From Montifringilla adamsi (Eukaryota > Chordata > Aves > Passeriformes > Passeridae), in NCBI GenBank assembly GCA_017590115.1, contig JAGGNK010012892.1:2024351-2088350 (forward strand): a stretch of 64,000 nucleotides of DNA, read 5' to 3'. The translations under genes and the position numbers were made by a program. A model generated the notes under the pieces. That model searched no databases, had not been told where the DNA came from, and worked only from the letters and a program-made list of their open reading frames with translations. Shown in pieces: positions 38,328-51,193 of this stretch. Each line of letters starts with the position of its first letter. Position 1 is the first letter of the stretch.

Positions 38328-39749
38328 GGGCAGCATGTAGTTAATTTATTTGGCATAAATTTAAAAAAAAATAAAAATCAAAGCAGCTTTTAAATAAACA
38401 TGTGTCCTTCAAGAAGATCACATGGCAGACATGCCAGAAATTTGCTTCCAAGGCTGGATTGGTAAAAGGTTGACAGACAGATCAATACCTCTCTGCTTCT
38501 GCTGCAGCAGCATCTAAAGTGGCTGCTCATTTTGTGGGTGGTTCTTTTGCTTTTCAAATTCTCATAGCTGAGATTCTGTCCAGACTCTCTCCTTCCCAAA
38601 GTACACAGAGATTGGGGAAAGGATAGCTAGCAACTATGAAAATAACTTGGGACATCCAATTACGCTTTCCAAGGCAGTCATCTTATGAAACAGGCCAAAT
38701 CTTGGGAAAGCAAGGGCAGTTTGTAATAAAATAAATTATATAAAACCATATTTATTTCAAGTGTATTAAGTATAAAAATACTCTTAAAGACAGAAAGGCA
38801 AGTTGCACCTTAAAGAAGTTGCACATTCATAAAAAGGATGGTTTGTGTCATTAAAAAAAGAGTGAGATTTTGTTTCAGATATGACATTATAGGTTCAGGT
38901 AGATGCAGATTAAAATTTTAAAAATAAATTCTGGTCCAAGAGAATATGCTAAAGCCATAAAATTATATTAAAAGGCTCAAATGATCTGCAGGAAAGTATA
39001 ACTAACTGTTATTGCCCTGTAAATTAAGAAAATAAGATTTGTCTGAAACTCAAATAGATCATTTCATCATTCTAAAAATCAATGTAATTAAACACTACTC
39101 ATGATTTGCACGGTCCTTTTATTAAGATAATTTTTTAAGCTCAAAATTTGCAAATCCCAAAGCTTCTGTTTGCACTGAGTGGCAAAGGGTAAAGGTGAAG
39201 TGCATAAAGTGTTTTTTGTTGTAGGGTTATCTCATTCCAGAGTGCATTCTGGAGCACAGATGCATCAGTCCTTATATTAACTTATTTCAGACAGAATACA
39301 TTTTATTTATTAATGTGCCAAAATGTCTTGACTCCAGTTCAGTTCAATGGGTGGAGGTTGTCATGTGTAAAGAAAATATGCTGTTCTGTTGTTGCTGGCT
39401 TTGCCTCATGAGTTTGGAGGCAGCAGACAGGAGCAGAGCTCCTCCAGCATGCTCCCACAGAGGCACTGATGGAGCAGAAAGCTCCAGGAGGGCTGGCAGG
39501 GCTAAGGTGTCAGCCTTTCTGAATTTCTTCTCTGTCCTCGTGTGATCTGATGTTCCAGTTTTCTCCATTCACAGAGTCCCTGGCTCAAATGTCAACCTCT
39601 TGCCTGCAAAACTTCTTGGTCTGGTTCCTCCCAAAACCCAAATCTCTCAGAATCCCAGCATCCCTTTTCCTGGTCACTCCAACAACACCCATCCTACACA
39701 CCTTGAGAGTCCCCCCCTTGAACAGTTGGCACTCTGTAAGTTTTTAGTT

Positions 39750-39765
39750 ACCTGTCTAGACAGGT
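39750..39765. repeat. 16-bp palindrome with paired E2-box-like hexamers
   Basis: ACCTGTCTAGACAGGT is a perfect palindrome. It places TACCTG and CAGGTG facing each other, the arrangement bound by zinc-finger repressors of the ZEB/SNAI type. The binding inference is from family knowledge only. There is no gene beside it to regulate within view. Confidence 0.6.
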
Positions 39766-42700
39766 GATTATTTTGGTGGTTTTACATTAGTTCTGTTCGA
39801 AGGGAGAACAAAAACTGCCCAGTTAACAGAGGTTAGATGGTAACCCATGGCAGACAAACATGCTTTCATAGAAATAGAGCTGGCTAAAGATAAAGATCAC
39901 TGGTGAAAATATCCAAAATATTTGTAACAATGTGCAAAGGAACAATTTACAACATTTACTTTACGATATCACATGTGTGCAGATCATTTTACAGTACATC
40001 TGGCTTAAAAATTGAGGGGTCTGTAAGAACACAAGCATTTCTTACATCTGAAATTAATGATAAAAGAATGAAACTTGAGTAGTTAATTTAAATTTGACAT
40101 AATTGTCAAAGCAAAACAAAAAGAGAAATACTGTAAACTCTTTGAGGAAAAGTTCTCTGTTTATGCCACAAATTTACTTGCAGTGAAATTGCAGCACACA
40201 AAGGAGCACCGAATTAGCTTTCCTTAAATTTTTATTGTGTTAAGTAGTTTACAATAAAATCATTAGTGTGATGACTGTGAAACTCAGAAATGTTAAAAGA
40301 GCAAGCAGCTTCTAGCTCTTGATTCCCTGAAGATAACTGAGAGCCTGCAGGGTCAGCCAAGTAGTGGAAGCAGAGAGTTCTGCTTGTGCCTTGCTGGCTG
40401 GCTGTGGGGCTGCTTTATGGCTCCCTGGGGACAGGGGTGAGGGCTTTGGAGAGCAGGCTCTTCAGCTGCCACAGGTCTGAATAGCTCCTCTTCAGTCTCA
40501 TTGTTGGGGCTTTTCCTTTTGTCCAACTGGACTCCAGATGATCCCAGTGCTCTCAGTTAACCAAATGATGTGTAAGTGGAATGAGAACTAGATCAGCAGC
40601 TGTAAAAAAAGAGAATGCAGCAGGTAAAAATGGCTGGTAGATTCACGATCCAGGAGCCTTGAGAGCTGCAGGTGCTCACAGATTCTTCTTGGCAATATGT
40701 ATTGGGGTCCTATTTCAACCTCATAGTAGCTGCTCTCTCCAGACAAACTGATAGTAATTTTTTTAAAAAATTTTGTCCTCATCAAGGCACAGCTTAGATG
40801 CATTTGAGCCTGGATTCCCAAGGACATCAAGCCAGCCTAGATATGGTTAGTGTAATTCTTGGGAAATCAAAAGTACTTCAATGATAAGGAGTGTGGGAAG
40901 TGTCTTTGCATTGGCATGATAAAGTTGTGATGTTGGTATGGTGTTTAACATATTCAAGTGTCTGACTTACATGTTAATAACAAACATTGTTTCTCACACC
41001 CATTGCTGAAGTGGTAGAAATAACTCTACAGTGAAAGAATTTCTTGCATGTGCCATTTTTGCCTGACACTTTCACAGAAACAGAAAATAGAAAAAAATGC
41101 TTGCTTGTTTATTCTTTCTTTCCACTACTCAGTTTATTAAAAAGACCTTGGTTTGTCTATAAATATGTTTCCTATCTATTTTAACACTTGCTTAATGAGC
41201 ATCTATGTGTTTTGGAATTCTGATTTATTTTAAACAGAATCTTCAAAGTTTCCTTTCTGCTTGAAGCATATCAGAATGCCATACTTCAATATCAGTTCCA
41301 GAAAGAGCCAGATGCAGAAATTTCTGGGAAGGTTTAATAGTTTTTTTCTCTTTGGAGGGGTCATTAGCTCTGCATGAACAGATTAAAGATTCCTTGCTCA
41401 TTGTATTCCAAAATAGGAGAGCACTGGGTCCAAAGAAAAAGTAGTGCACATTGTTAGATTGATAACTGTAAGTTATTCAAGGTCAAATTCTCTGAATTCT
41501 TATGCTTTTAATTATTTTTTACTCTTTGCTTAGCAGAAATTGCAGTCCACCCTTCTTGTGTACTTTCACGGGTGCCACATTAAAAGCACCTTATGAATAT
41601 TTAAGCATTGCTGCTGACAGTTTTGTAGCTTTTCAAAGATACTGATTAGATGAATTTTCCTGAAGGTCATTTGTTTGAAAACATGTTTCAATATGGGTTT
41701 AAAGATGAACTCTGGAAAGACGCCTCATTTCAACTTTGAAAATGTTTTAAAAATAATTAATAAAAAAGACCTCATTCTTCCCCCCTCCCATGTTAGCATA
41801 TAGCAAGTGTTCGATTTAATATATGTTGTTTGTTCACCTACATGACATTTTATTCTCAAGTTAATGAAAACATAATACGACAAAAATCCATTGCTGAAAT
41901 TTTGCGTGCTCAACGTTCATCCATCTTTATTAGAAGTCTAAGGTAAAATTCACAAATACACTAAAATGACGGTGCCATAAATTTGCCTTGAACACACAAA
42001 TCTTGTACTAGTGTTTTCTTTCTATCACAATATCATCTGCACTGAGGGGTAGGAAAACTCAGGCTTTCCAATGACATAATTTGTGAAACTTTATTTTAAA
42101 TGGAGGTCCTGACACTGAAAACCTTTTTGGTGATAACATCCCATGGCACCAATTTTTATTTCATACACCATAAGTGTTACAAATTGTCACCAAATATATT
42201 GTGCAGCTTTCATTCTCTTGATGTTTCTTGAGGATGTATGGCCTTGCCCTTTGTTTTGTTGAAAAGCATGATGCCTTTGTGGCCAGGTGTGGCAGGAGCA
42301 GGTATCTGCTTCAACAGCAGCTGCTTACACAGAAAACAGCTCTGACTTTGAGGGTTGTGAGGATCTATCCCACTAGAAATTCATAAACTTTTCCATGATC
42401 TTCCTTTGTCCTTAATTTTAACAGTGGCATACCACACACAGGCGTTTCACTATTTTTCAGCAGGAGGTGACTGTTAAATATTACAAACTATATCATGTGA
42501 CAACCTGTTGCAACATGTGTCAAATTTCCTGCTCCTTTTCCCACTAAAGTTTCAAGGCGCTGCTGTGCGTTCCTGGCACTGACACATCAAACCTGAGCCC
42601 CCAGAGCCAGGCACTGCTCAGCTCTGCCTGCAAAGGGTGTGCAAGAGGGAGCTGCAGGGCTATTCAAAAGGAAAGGCTCTTTTATTCTCTTTTGCAATGT

Positions 42701-44610
42701 GGAACCAAGTAAATAGTCTTGTAAGTATGTTTTTCATACTTAATAACCTACAGGGCTCCTGGTTTGTATCATACCCAGGCTAACGTGCACACAAGCACCT
42801 ACAGAAGGCGACTGTAAAACTTTATCCTGAGGTTGCCCCAGGCTAAAAGGCATTAGAACAGACGCTGATGGGAAGCATCATGCATGTTCTGGCTTTTTCT
42901 GGTTTTTCCCTAGAACAGTCTTTGCAAATCATGAAAACAGAAGGAATTGCATTTGCTAAGAAGAACAGGCATGGGGCAGAAAGTCATTTATCATTTGTTT
43001 TGATATTTTTAGTAAAATTGATAAGTTCATTGATCTATTTTGTACTGCAATGCCCAATTTAACTTGGAAGATGAACCCCAACAGCAGTGCAGTTCTCTGT
43101 AGCTTGTGCATATGCAAGATTTTAGAAATGTTAACCATTATAAGAATATTGATTAAAATTATCCTCAGAAATTTGTTCTGTGCTGTGCCTGTATTTAAGA
43201 AATATCTTTTTTTCCTTTCAGAAGTTCAGCTAAAAGTATAGAAGAGCTGAATCTGGGGATCTGCACTAGCTGAACAGTGGCAAAGGACTAAACAATTTGC
43301 AGTGTAATACTGCAGAATGTTGTAATGTTTCATTTCCTGGTGGCACAATTCTGTTTCCAAATGTACCAAGAGTTTGATGGGAATGCCAGTTATATTTCTG
43401 AGGAATAATGGTGAGTGTCATCTGGCTGGTGAGGATAGACTTTGAAGTACCTGACAATCCCCACAAACTGTAATTCCCAAGGACACTTGTGGCACTGGAT
43501 CAGGACCAGTGTTCATGCTTATTCTGGTCATGTATTTATTTTGTATTTTTATAAAATATTTTCTCATCCTTGTGTTGTAGTTTCCTGTTTGATTAACATA
43601 AGGATGGCACTTGATAAAGTTCTCAGACCTCTGTAGATGGTAAATGTGTGCAGTAACTGGTTATTTGAAATTTCATTGTTCTTCCAAAGGAAAAATCTTT
43701 CCTTTCTGAGTAGTTAAAGTGGTCATGGGTGATACCTTGGGAGCTGGAAAAGTCATGGTATGCAGTGGTTTAGTCCAAAATGGCAAAATATGGAGACGCA
43801 CAGGAAGGCAGCTTATGGGAAACATAGTACAATAACAACCCTGACCTCCTGCCCTCTAGAAATTAGGAAGTGCAATTCCTAAATCAAAACCAGCATCAGA
43901 AGTTCTGGGAATGGAAACAGGCTTAATTCTCTGTAGTGCAAAGGACCCAAGCTCTCTGTAACAACAGGTCAGGCTTTCAGTCCTGTGTACGTATCCGCTT
44001 GTTTCGTTGCATTCCCAAGAGCTGTGTGCTCTCCTGGCCTTGGGAACGAGCAGAATCCAGTGGGGCAGATGCAGGATCAGTGGCAGGGGACCGGCACTCT
44101 TTCCATGCTGGTGGGATGCAGAGTTGCCCTGTAGAAGGGGGATTTGTGTAGTCCTCTCTTCCCAGCAGGGTATCTCTTTGCAGTCAAGACTCTGCTTCTC
44201 TCCTGTAATGCCAACTGAACTGGTTGAATACTGCCATTCTGTAAACATCAGGAAAGAGTCACCCACACCAGATCTCTAACCTTGCAATAGTTACTCATCA
44301 GGCATAGTGGCATTCACCAAGAGATTCTTTCTACTGCTCCTTCTTTTTATTTTCTGCCTGCAAGATTTCTTCACTGGTGTGGGTCCTGGAGCTTGACTGA
44401 TCTCTAGCAAGAGTTTGGTGGAGTATCCCTTTGAGGACAGGGATTCAGCTAGTCTGGGAAGGTGGAATGGGATGTGTCTTCATTTAAGGCATGCTCTCAA
44501 TTCTTTGCTCTCAAAATCATGACTATGGTATTCTTCTGTAATCACAATGCTGGCCTTATAGTGTTGTTTTTCATTGTAATCATAGCAGCCTATTCACTGT
44601 TCTGCCATTT

Positions 44611-44625
44611 AAAAAAAAAAAAAAA
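44611..44625 (+). repeat. Poly-A tract of 15
   Basis: A pure A run after TGCCATTT. No retrocopy body was recognised upstream. Confidence 0.85.
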
Positions 44626-45906
44626 GACATTTTATACCATTCAAATAAGGATTTAATTAATTGGAGGAGGCACTTTTCTGAATTTTCCATGTGTGTAGAA
44701 AATGATGTGCTCAGAAGAATACATTCTTGTATTAGGAGTAAGAAGATTTCACACCTCAAAGCTGTTTATTGGAAAAAAGTTATATTGTTCCAATTAAAAA
44801 GCATGTTTCTCCTATTATATTTATTTCTATTTTCCATGAGACACAATTTTTATGAAAGGAGATAGAAAACATTCCTTGTCTTTAAGAAACAAAGAGCAGT
44901 GGGTCTTGTATGAGCCATAACAATTTTCTGAATCACAGAAAAGTTTGAATCCAATTTACATAAGGGTTTCAAGCAAAAATTTAAAAATAATTATGTTATT
45001 ACCACTTTTCATGACACAGAGTCTGCAGGGATGAAAATGAATGAATGTTTGGTATTTTCATTTGGTTCTCCAGATGATTCTTCCTAATTATTCAACTTGG
45101 TCACCAGAGCCTACCACAACTTTCTTGCTACTACTTTGGGGGCAGGGGTGGCTGTTGGGTTGTGGTACTTTCCTATCTTTTCCTTTCCTATAATAGCCCA
45201 GACAGTTCTACTGACATACAGTTGATCTGTTTGAAATATGGTTTTGTGTTCTGTAATATTAAGATAAAACCTGCAAGCCGATGTAAAGCTTAACCATAAA
45301 ATCAGTTCAAATCAGTAGCATAGCTACATACCTATTTATATTTCTTTAATATCTTCTTTATATGCCATTACAATTGATGTTGTTGGTATAGACTTTGAGA
45401 CTCTCGAATACCAGATGGTGATGTAATGTTCTTAAGACAGGATCCATCTTGAAAGGAAAGATGTTTTAAAAGCTGCTTTTGAAAAGCAGAACAGATCAAC
45501 CCATATACCTAAATTAGGGTCCCACATTGTTGCCCCATGCATGACGTGAGTTCATAAGTGGCAGTAGTTTCCAACAGCAGAGGTATAGTGGGCTCTGTGA
45601 CAGGATACTGGAGTTAAAGCAGAGGAAAGAATGTGAGAAGGTCACAAATCAGGAAAAAATCCCATAAAATACACGCCGAGAGAATCCTCACTGTCAGCCC
45701 TCTGCACTGTCCACCCACCAGTGTGAGCAGCAGCAGGGCTGGCCCCACTGTGGTACACTTCCCCACTTTCCAGAAAAGCAGCTGGATGCTGTTTCTCCTT
45801 TCTAGGAAATCAGTGTGCACTTTGGGACATGTGGAACACTTACAGTCCAGCAGAGAACGTCATACCTGCCTTATACCATCAAAACTGGGCTGACTCTATT
45901 CCTGCT

Positions 45907-45937
45907 ATTTCTTTTCTTTTGAAAAAAGAAAAGAAAT
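45907..45937. repeat. Perfect 14-bp-arm hairpin, pyrimidine/purine arms
   Basis: ATTTCTTTTCTTTT (45907-45920) and AAAAGAAAAGAAAT (45924-45937) are exact reverse complements around GAA. Each arm is almost pure pyrimidine or purine, so the site could form either a hairpin or a triplex-like structure. Similar short-loop palindromes in the window (9673, 62974) suggest the same mutational origin. Confidence 0.92.
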
Positions 45938-46310
45938 TTTTGGATTTCATTTTTAGTGGAAGACTCTTGTATTGTAATGGTCTCTGACCTTCTTGTACAT
46001 CTCCAGTGGCCTTCATTTAGAAAAGGTTGTGGTTTTTTTTAAGATTTCCTTTTTTTTTGGCCTTGGTAACTTTTTTTGCTTCCCAGCCCATTAATGTTGA
46101 ACAGATCAAGAGTTAAAACACTTAATCCTGTGTTCTTCTCTTTTCTGTTTTTTCTAATGGATGAGTCATAGTACGGATGGCCTTTTGTTATTCTTTAGTA
46201 AATTCAAACAAGATTATTTATTGCCTCATTAGAAAAACAATAAATCAGCAAACAGAAAAATGTGAAACAATGACTCTAAAAGATATTTGCCATATTTTAA
46301 AGTTATTCAT

Positions 46311-46352
46311 TTGTTTTTTGGTTTTTGTTGTTTTTGGTTTTGTTTTTTTTTT
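46311..46352 (+). repeat. (GTTTT)-type low-complexity tract
   Basis: Interrupted GTTTTT units ending in a run of T. It is equivalent to an AAAAC repeat on the other strand. Simple sequence. Confidence 0.8.
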
Positions 46353-47341
46353 AATTTCAAAGGGATGACCAATAAAAAGTGCTCCTAAAATCTTCTGGAT
46401 TGCTATTTCTGAAGCCTGGAACCTTTTGATGTTGAGGTACCATAGGAACCAATAGCTGAAGTACAATATACCTGGGCACTTCTGGGACCCACATGTGCTG
46501 TCTGGAGCAATGGTGATTTGAGCAGAGCCAACAAGTGGAAGTGATCTGCATGATGTACCTCCACTTTCTACACCAGCCCCAAGGTCAAAAGGATATCCTG
46601 CTTTTTATGATAATTCATTCTTGGACTTCTCTTCTGATGAATTTAACACATTTTTTTGTTACTTAGAGATATATCAAAATATTATTTCTTTTGTGATTGT
46701 ATAAAATTAAGCATACACACAAATTCAGAGCCAAGTTTATTCTTAAATTTATAAATATTTTCTGCCATCCTATATTATCTTGATCTCCAACAACCACAAG
46801 CTGCAGAGCACAAAAGCCTTTATGAGACACTCTCCTGACAGAAAATCTTGTAGCCTTTTCATCAAATACTTCCTTAGGTGCACAGGACTGTGCTATTTCT
46901 TTAATAAGAGAAGATCTGGGGTTTTTTCAGTTGCCAAGTGGAAATCTGGATTGGAGAGGAGAAGAAAGGATTCCTTTCAAAATAATTTTGACACCTCGGT
47001 GAAAAGGAGGAGCATTCTTACAAAGGCGTGGAGCCAAAGTTCTGAATTAACAGATTCCATCCCTGGAGACAGAGGAAGGTGCGTGCTCAGTACAGAGAAA
47101 CCCCACCCTGGCCATGGATGTCAAATTCCCCAGCACTCAGTACACCCAAAGGTCATTAAACTGCTTTGGCTTCTGTCCCTCCTGCTGGGAAGAGAAAATG
47201 CTGTGGGTGCTGTCTCTGCTTCACCCGTATGCAGTCATAATGTTGGCTCTGCCTTAAGAGCCTTCACAGCTGTGCTGTAACACAGTAAGTTCCCAGCATG
47301 ACTCAGATGAAGGATTTTATTTAATCTGCACAGGACTTTGG

Positions 47342-47355
47342 AAAAAAAAAAAAAA
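47342..47355 (+). repeat. Poly-A tract of 14
   Basis: A homopolymer run following the end of a plus-strand open frame at 47280 by about 60 bases. There is no AATAAA at the spacing expected of a processed mRNA tail, so a retrocopy is not supported. Confidence 0.8.
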
Positions 47356-47782
47356 GAGAATTTTAGTTTGTGGAAACCTTGAGAATGTGCAAAGCTGGAA
47401 AAAGAGGACATGAGAACAAGAGGTTGGGTCTCAAAACTTGATTTCCCATTGTCTTAGAATAAAATTTCAGTGAAAATGGAAAGATGGGAGAAGAATGAAA
47501 CCATTTCATTGCTTTGGCTGCCTTCATTCCTGTAATAGTCCATTAGGGCATCAGTCATAGTTTGCATTGCTTCTAGCTCACGAACAGGAATTGTTGAGAA
47601 GTATGTGGCTGTGTTTTGGGGTTTTTGTTGTTTAGTGGCTCTAAACTCAGTTTTTCTTGTAGGTTCTTTCCCCCACTGTGCTTTCTGTCACTGTTTGCAC
47701 TATTCACAGTGTTTTATTTATGTGAAACTGTACATGCCTTTTAAAATTTGGAGATTCTTTACTATCATTACAATCCACACAG

Positions 47783-47850
47783 AACAAAAACAAAAACAAA
47801 ACAAAACAAAACCAAAAAAACAAAAACAAAAAAAAACCAAAAAAAAAACC
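47783..47850 (+). repeat. (AAAAC)n simple repeat
   Basis: About 68 bases of AAAAAC/AAAAC units with longer A runs near the end. This is the largest simple repeat in the window. Its length is likely to vary between individuals. Confidence 0.9.
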
Positions 47851-50800
47851 ACTATCTTGTTGCTGGCATAGGAGTTACTGCAATGGCAAAATTTGAAGAT
47901 TCTTAGTTCAGATTAAGCTCTCAGAAACAAGGAATATTTATCAACTGATTCTACAGGCCAGAACTTCGGGAACTTTTAAAGCAACACTTATATAATTTGC
48001 TGACTTAAGGACTGAATATTTGGCAGGGTGGATAAGAGGTCACTTGATATATATGTAAAAGCAAATCTCTCATTTGTCTTTCTTAGGCAGAATGTCACTA
48101 ACCACAACAGTCAAACAGGCACAAGGAATCCCAGATTGCATGAATATTCCAGCATTTGATTAAGAGGTAGTTTTGATCTATACATCTTTTATGGTATCTA
48201 CCATAGAGCACAATTACATTCAATAACTTATGAGCCATTGTTTCAGGTTCCTCCATCAAAGATGCACAAATTTTGATATGCGTACCTTTTCCAGTTTAGT
48301 CCAGATGCCTAGACATTGCACCTACAGGAAGATGAGTATTAAACAAGACCTACCTACCAAATAATCCAAAATGTCCTGCAAGACTCAAGAACCTGTTTTT
48401 TAGGGGGGCTGTTTCTGTGCAGAGGATATGAAAAGGAAGATTTTGAACACAAAGTGTGCAGAGGATGTTCAAGGAATGTTGCTGTGCCACAGCCTCCTCA
48501 GGCCATGTAAGTAAAATGGTGAATGCTACTCAAAAGAATTTGACTTGTGACAGTAAGTGGCAATTGCCAGAATGTTTTACACTAGAGTTATGAAATCAAT
48601 TCTACAACCACTATTATGTGAAGGTAACATTGATGAGGATTTTTTACATAGCTGAACATTGATGTGCATCGTTCCTTGAACCACAGCAAATACACTGCAG
48701 AACCCAAGTAAGGGTTATTGTTTTTATGGGATGCAGTCATCAATATATATGGTTTATGCTTCTACACAGAAACCCCAGGATTCATTTCTGTACAAATTCA
48801 AGCACACATGTTGATACTCCCATGCCTATGGCAAATAGTAGGTGTTATGGATAAATTTGGGTTCATAATCCAGCTATAGAATAGCATAATATTTAAGGTG
48901 GACAATTCAGAAAAGTTAGAATATAAATTTTTCTCAGACAAGTGTTGTAGTGTAAAAACTGAAGGTGAGCATTAGTGAAAATAAGAGAGTCATCAAGGAT
49001 GTTCTTTTTTTAAAAGCTTAGATTTAAGAAATTTAGAGAAATATTTATTTTTGTCAAACAGGCTAAAAAATTTGCAGAACTCAATGTGAAATTGTATTTA
49101 AGTCAAAGACCTTGAAGGAATTATTTTTCCTCAAATGTGAACACTTACCAAGTAACAGTCATTAGGCCTCATTAAAATTAAACAATTAATGTGGCAAACA
49201 CAGACATTGTTACAGAAAATTGACCTGCATGCCATCTTGATAACAGTTAATTCAGTTTCATTCTCTTTCTATTGCAGAGAACGGTTTTTATTCAGGGTTT
49301 GATCTCATTGTACATTTCTGTTGAAGAGACGCAAACAAATCCAGGTTCTTGGGTTTTTTTCTTGTTCTGTCTTATGTTCTAAGCATAACTCCAGAAGAGG
49401 AGAAAACCTTATACCCTTGCATAAAAATGTGAAGCCTGTTGTATTATATTCTAGGATGGCTCAACAGGAGCTGGTTATCTGTTTGTTGACTGTAGCTACT
49501 TGAATGCTATAAACCAAATAACCTAACCTGTTAAGTGATATGATCCTGGGTATGAAAACCCAAACCTGCAGGAAATAGTTCTGCCAATGCATCAGAGACA
49601 GTACAGAGCATTGGGAGATCCAGGAAAAAAAAATGTGGTGTGTAATTCCATTGGAATGGATCAAGGCATTCATACCTTGTAAACATTTAAGACACAGAAG
49701 AAATGCTCAGCATATGTTAAAAGTGACATCAAATTATTTAAGACCTCTTCACACTTGCTTCAACCTGCTCCACCTCAGGTGACCCCAGCAGAAGAGGGTG
49801 TTTCAGTTTAAGTGCAAATTTATTTCAGACAAATAGATTTTGCAATGAGATCCAGCACCTACTAGATTAAACTTCAGGCTGCTCTTATTTAGTGATGCAT
49901 ACAGAGATATGGGGCCCTTTTTTGGATGACTGTTCATGGCACTCACGAATTATTGAGAGGAGAGACGGTTCCCTGGGTCACTGGAATCTCAGCAACACTT
50001 GAGAACAAATGAATGAGCGCTTCTGCAGGACATGACCTGGATCAGATTGATTGACTGAGAGCAGCAATTGGTTTGATCATTGTTTGAGCAGAGGTGTCCA
50101 CTGTGGCAGCCTTCTGCATTCACTTGGGGTCTTTTAAGGCTACATTCCCAGCAAAATTAGATTCATAACAAAACCTGCTCAAAACATCTGATTTGGAAAA
50201 CAAATTTGTGTGTTCTGATCTTATTCTCAGTGAAGTTTTTTGTGTGGAATAAAGAAATAGCTAGGTTTAAAAGGCATTAGGAGTCTCAAGATTTCTTTTC
50301 TTCTTTTTTTTTTTTGTCCTATCTACCTTCTTGTTTGAGGAGCAAACATACAAAAAAAAATGTTCTGCATTCCTTTCAGATGTTGTAATGACAGCATCAA
50401 ACTGAATTACTTGAAAATATATAGTTTGAGAGATTGATGCTTGTGATTTGTAATCTTGTTCTCTTCATAATTTGTTTTAATGTTTGCTTTCTCCCCAGGT
50501 AACACAAAATCACATTGTGAGGAAATGGTGAGAAAAGCCCTGGAAAAGAAATGTGATTTTCAGAACTTCCTTACCTTAACTCTGATTGTTCATTAGCAGA
50601 AATACCCAGGTTTGCTCCTCCACTTCTGGGATTCTTTCAGTCTGTGCAGCTACACCTCCACTTGCCTTTTATCTTTGTTAGGGAGCACTAAGAACTAAAA
50701 ATCCTCTTGGGGTTTTACCCATTGACTCCTAATTAACACGAAAAAATGCTTTACCCCGGCTGCTTTGGCATGGGGCTTTCTTTTCACGTGCATATATGTC

Positions 50801-51136
50801 ACATAAAATGCACACTAACTCTTCATATACAGTGTCAGCATGCATTCCATACACACACAAAAGTTCCAGATGTGCTGTGTATCTTATTTAGTTGACTTTA
50901 GTCTTCTGTAAAGCCAAGAGAAATATTAATCATTCATTTACTGTTAGGGGATGGGTCTTCTTCTCATGTTTCAGTAAAGGGGGTGGAAAAGAAAAGTAAG
51001 CCAATTTTTTTCCTATTTAAGGCCAAAGCTGGGGAATGCTTGTGGCTGAGTTCTGTACATGGCCCGGTGCTGGAAGGGCAGGGAACAACCGATGTTGCTA
51101 TTTTGAACAGATTTTTTTCTTCCCCCCCCATTTTTA

Positions 51137-51193
51137 TTTTTGCACAGAGAGTCTCATGTCTAATATTTAGACATGATGAGCTCTGTGCAAAAA
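51137..51193. repeat. 57-nt imperfect palindrome (stem-loop)
   Basis: A 13-bp outer stem (TTTTTGCACAGAG with CTCTGTGCAAAAA) is followed by a 4x4 internal loop (AGTC against TGAG), then a 10-bp inner stem (TCATGTCTAA with TTAGACATGA) around a 3-base loop. That is 23 Watson-Crick pairs in 57 bases. The length and internal loop recall a microRNA precursor. The very small terminal loop is unusual for one, and I do not recognise a known microRNA seed. It may instead be a tiny palindromic transposon relic or a conserved non-coding palindrome. It straddles the acceptor of the exon-like segment at 51148. Confidence 0.9.

Larger units (their letters stand above)
34933..39740. other. Non-coding AT-rich DNA with one microexon-like segment
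   Basis: No gene was recognised. The only coding-like signal is the short splice-bounded segment at 38157/38187-38210. A-rich simple sequence lies at 36048-36092 and a 19-21 bp tandem duplication at 38288-38327. A GC-richer patch at 39400-39720 carries overlapping open frames on both strands (up to 76 codons) without recognisable motifs, plus a run of seven C near 39711. Confidence 0.6.
39770..51120. other. Non-coding DNA, no gene recognised
   Basis: No exon chain or RNA gene was recognised. GC-richer patches at about 40330-40560, 42540-42660 and 43930-44200 contain overlapping frames on both strands. The longest are a minus-strand frame at 43856-44266 (opens at GTG) and a plus-strand frame at 46780-47280 (opens at TTG; from its first ATG near 46822 it is about 152 residues). 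Neither shows a signal peptide, membrane segment, domain motif or splice context that I recognise, and competing frames overlap the 43.9-44.3 kb patch, so I do not call genes. Simple repeats and a hairpin inside are listed separately. Confidence 0.6.

Noticed and set aside
43856..44266. A 136-codon open frame on the minus strand
   Set aside because: It opens at GTG, overlaps two plus-strand frames of 71 and 90 codons, and shows no motif. A stop-poor GC-richer patch explains it.
46780..47280. A 166-codon open frame on the plus strand
   Set aside because: It opens at TTG, not ATG, has no recognisable domain and has no strong splice context. From the first ATG it is about 152 residues, which is within reach of chance over six frames.
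47783..47850. AAAAC tract as a LINE or SINE tail
   Set aside because: The upstream sequence does not resemble a LINE or SINE that I know, and avian CR1 elements do not end in A-rich tails.
48938..48964. A 27-nt segment between TTTTTCTCAG and GAAG|GTGAGC
   Set aside because: It contains in-frame TAG and TAA in two of three frames and has no protein-like translation. Splice-like pairs this short are common by chance.
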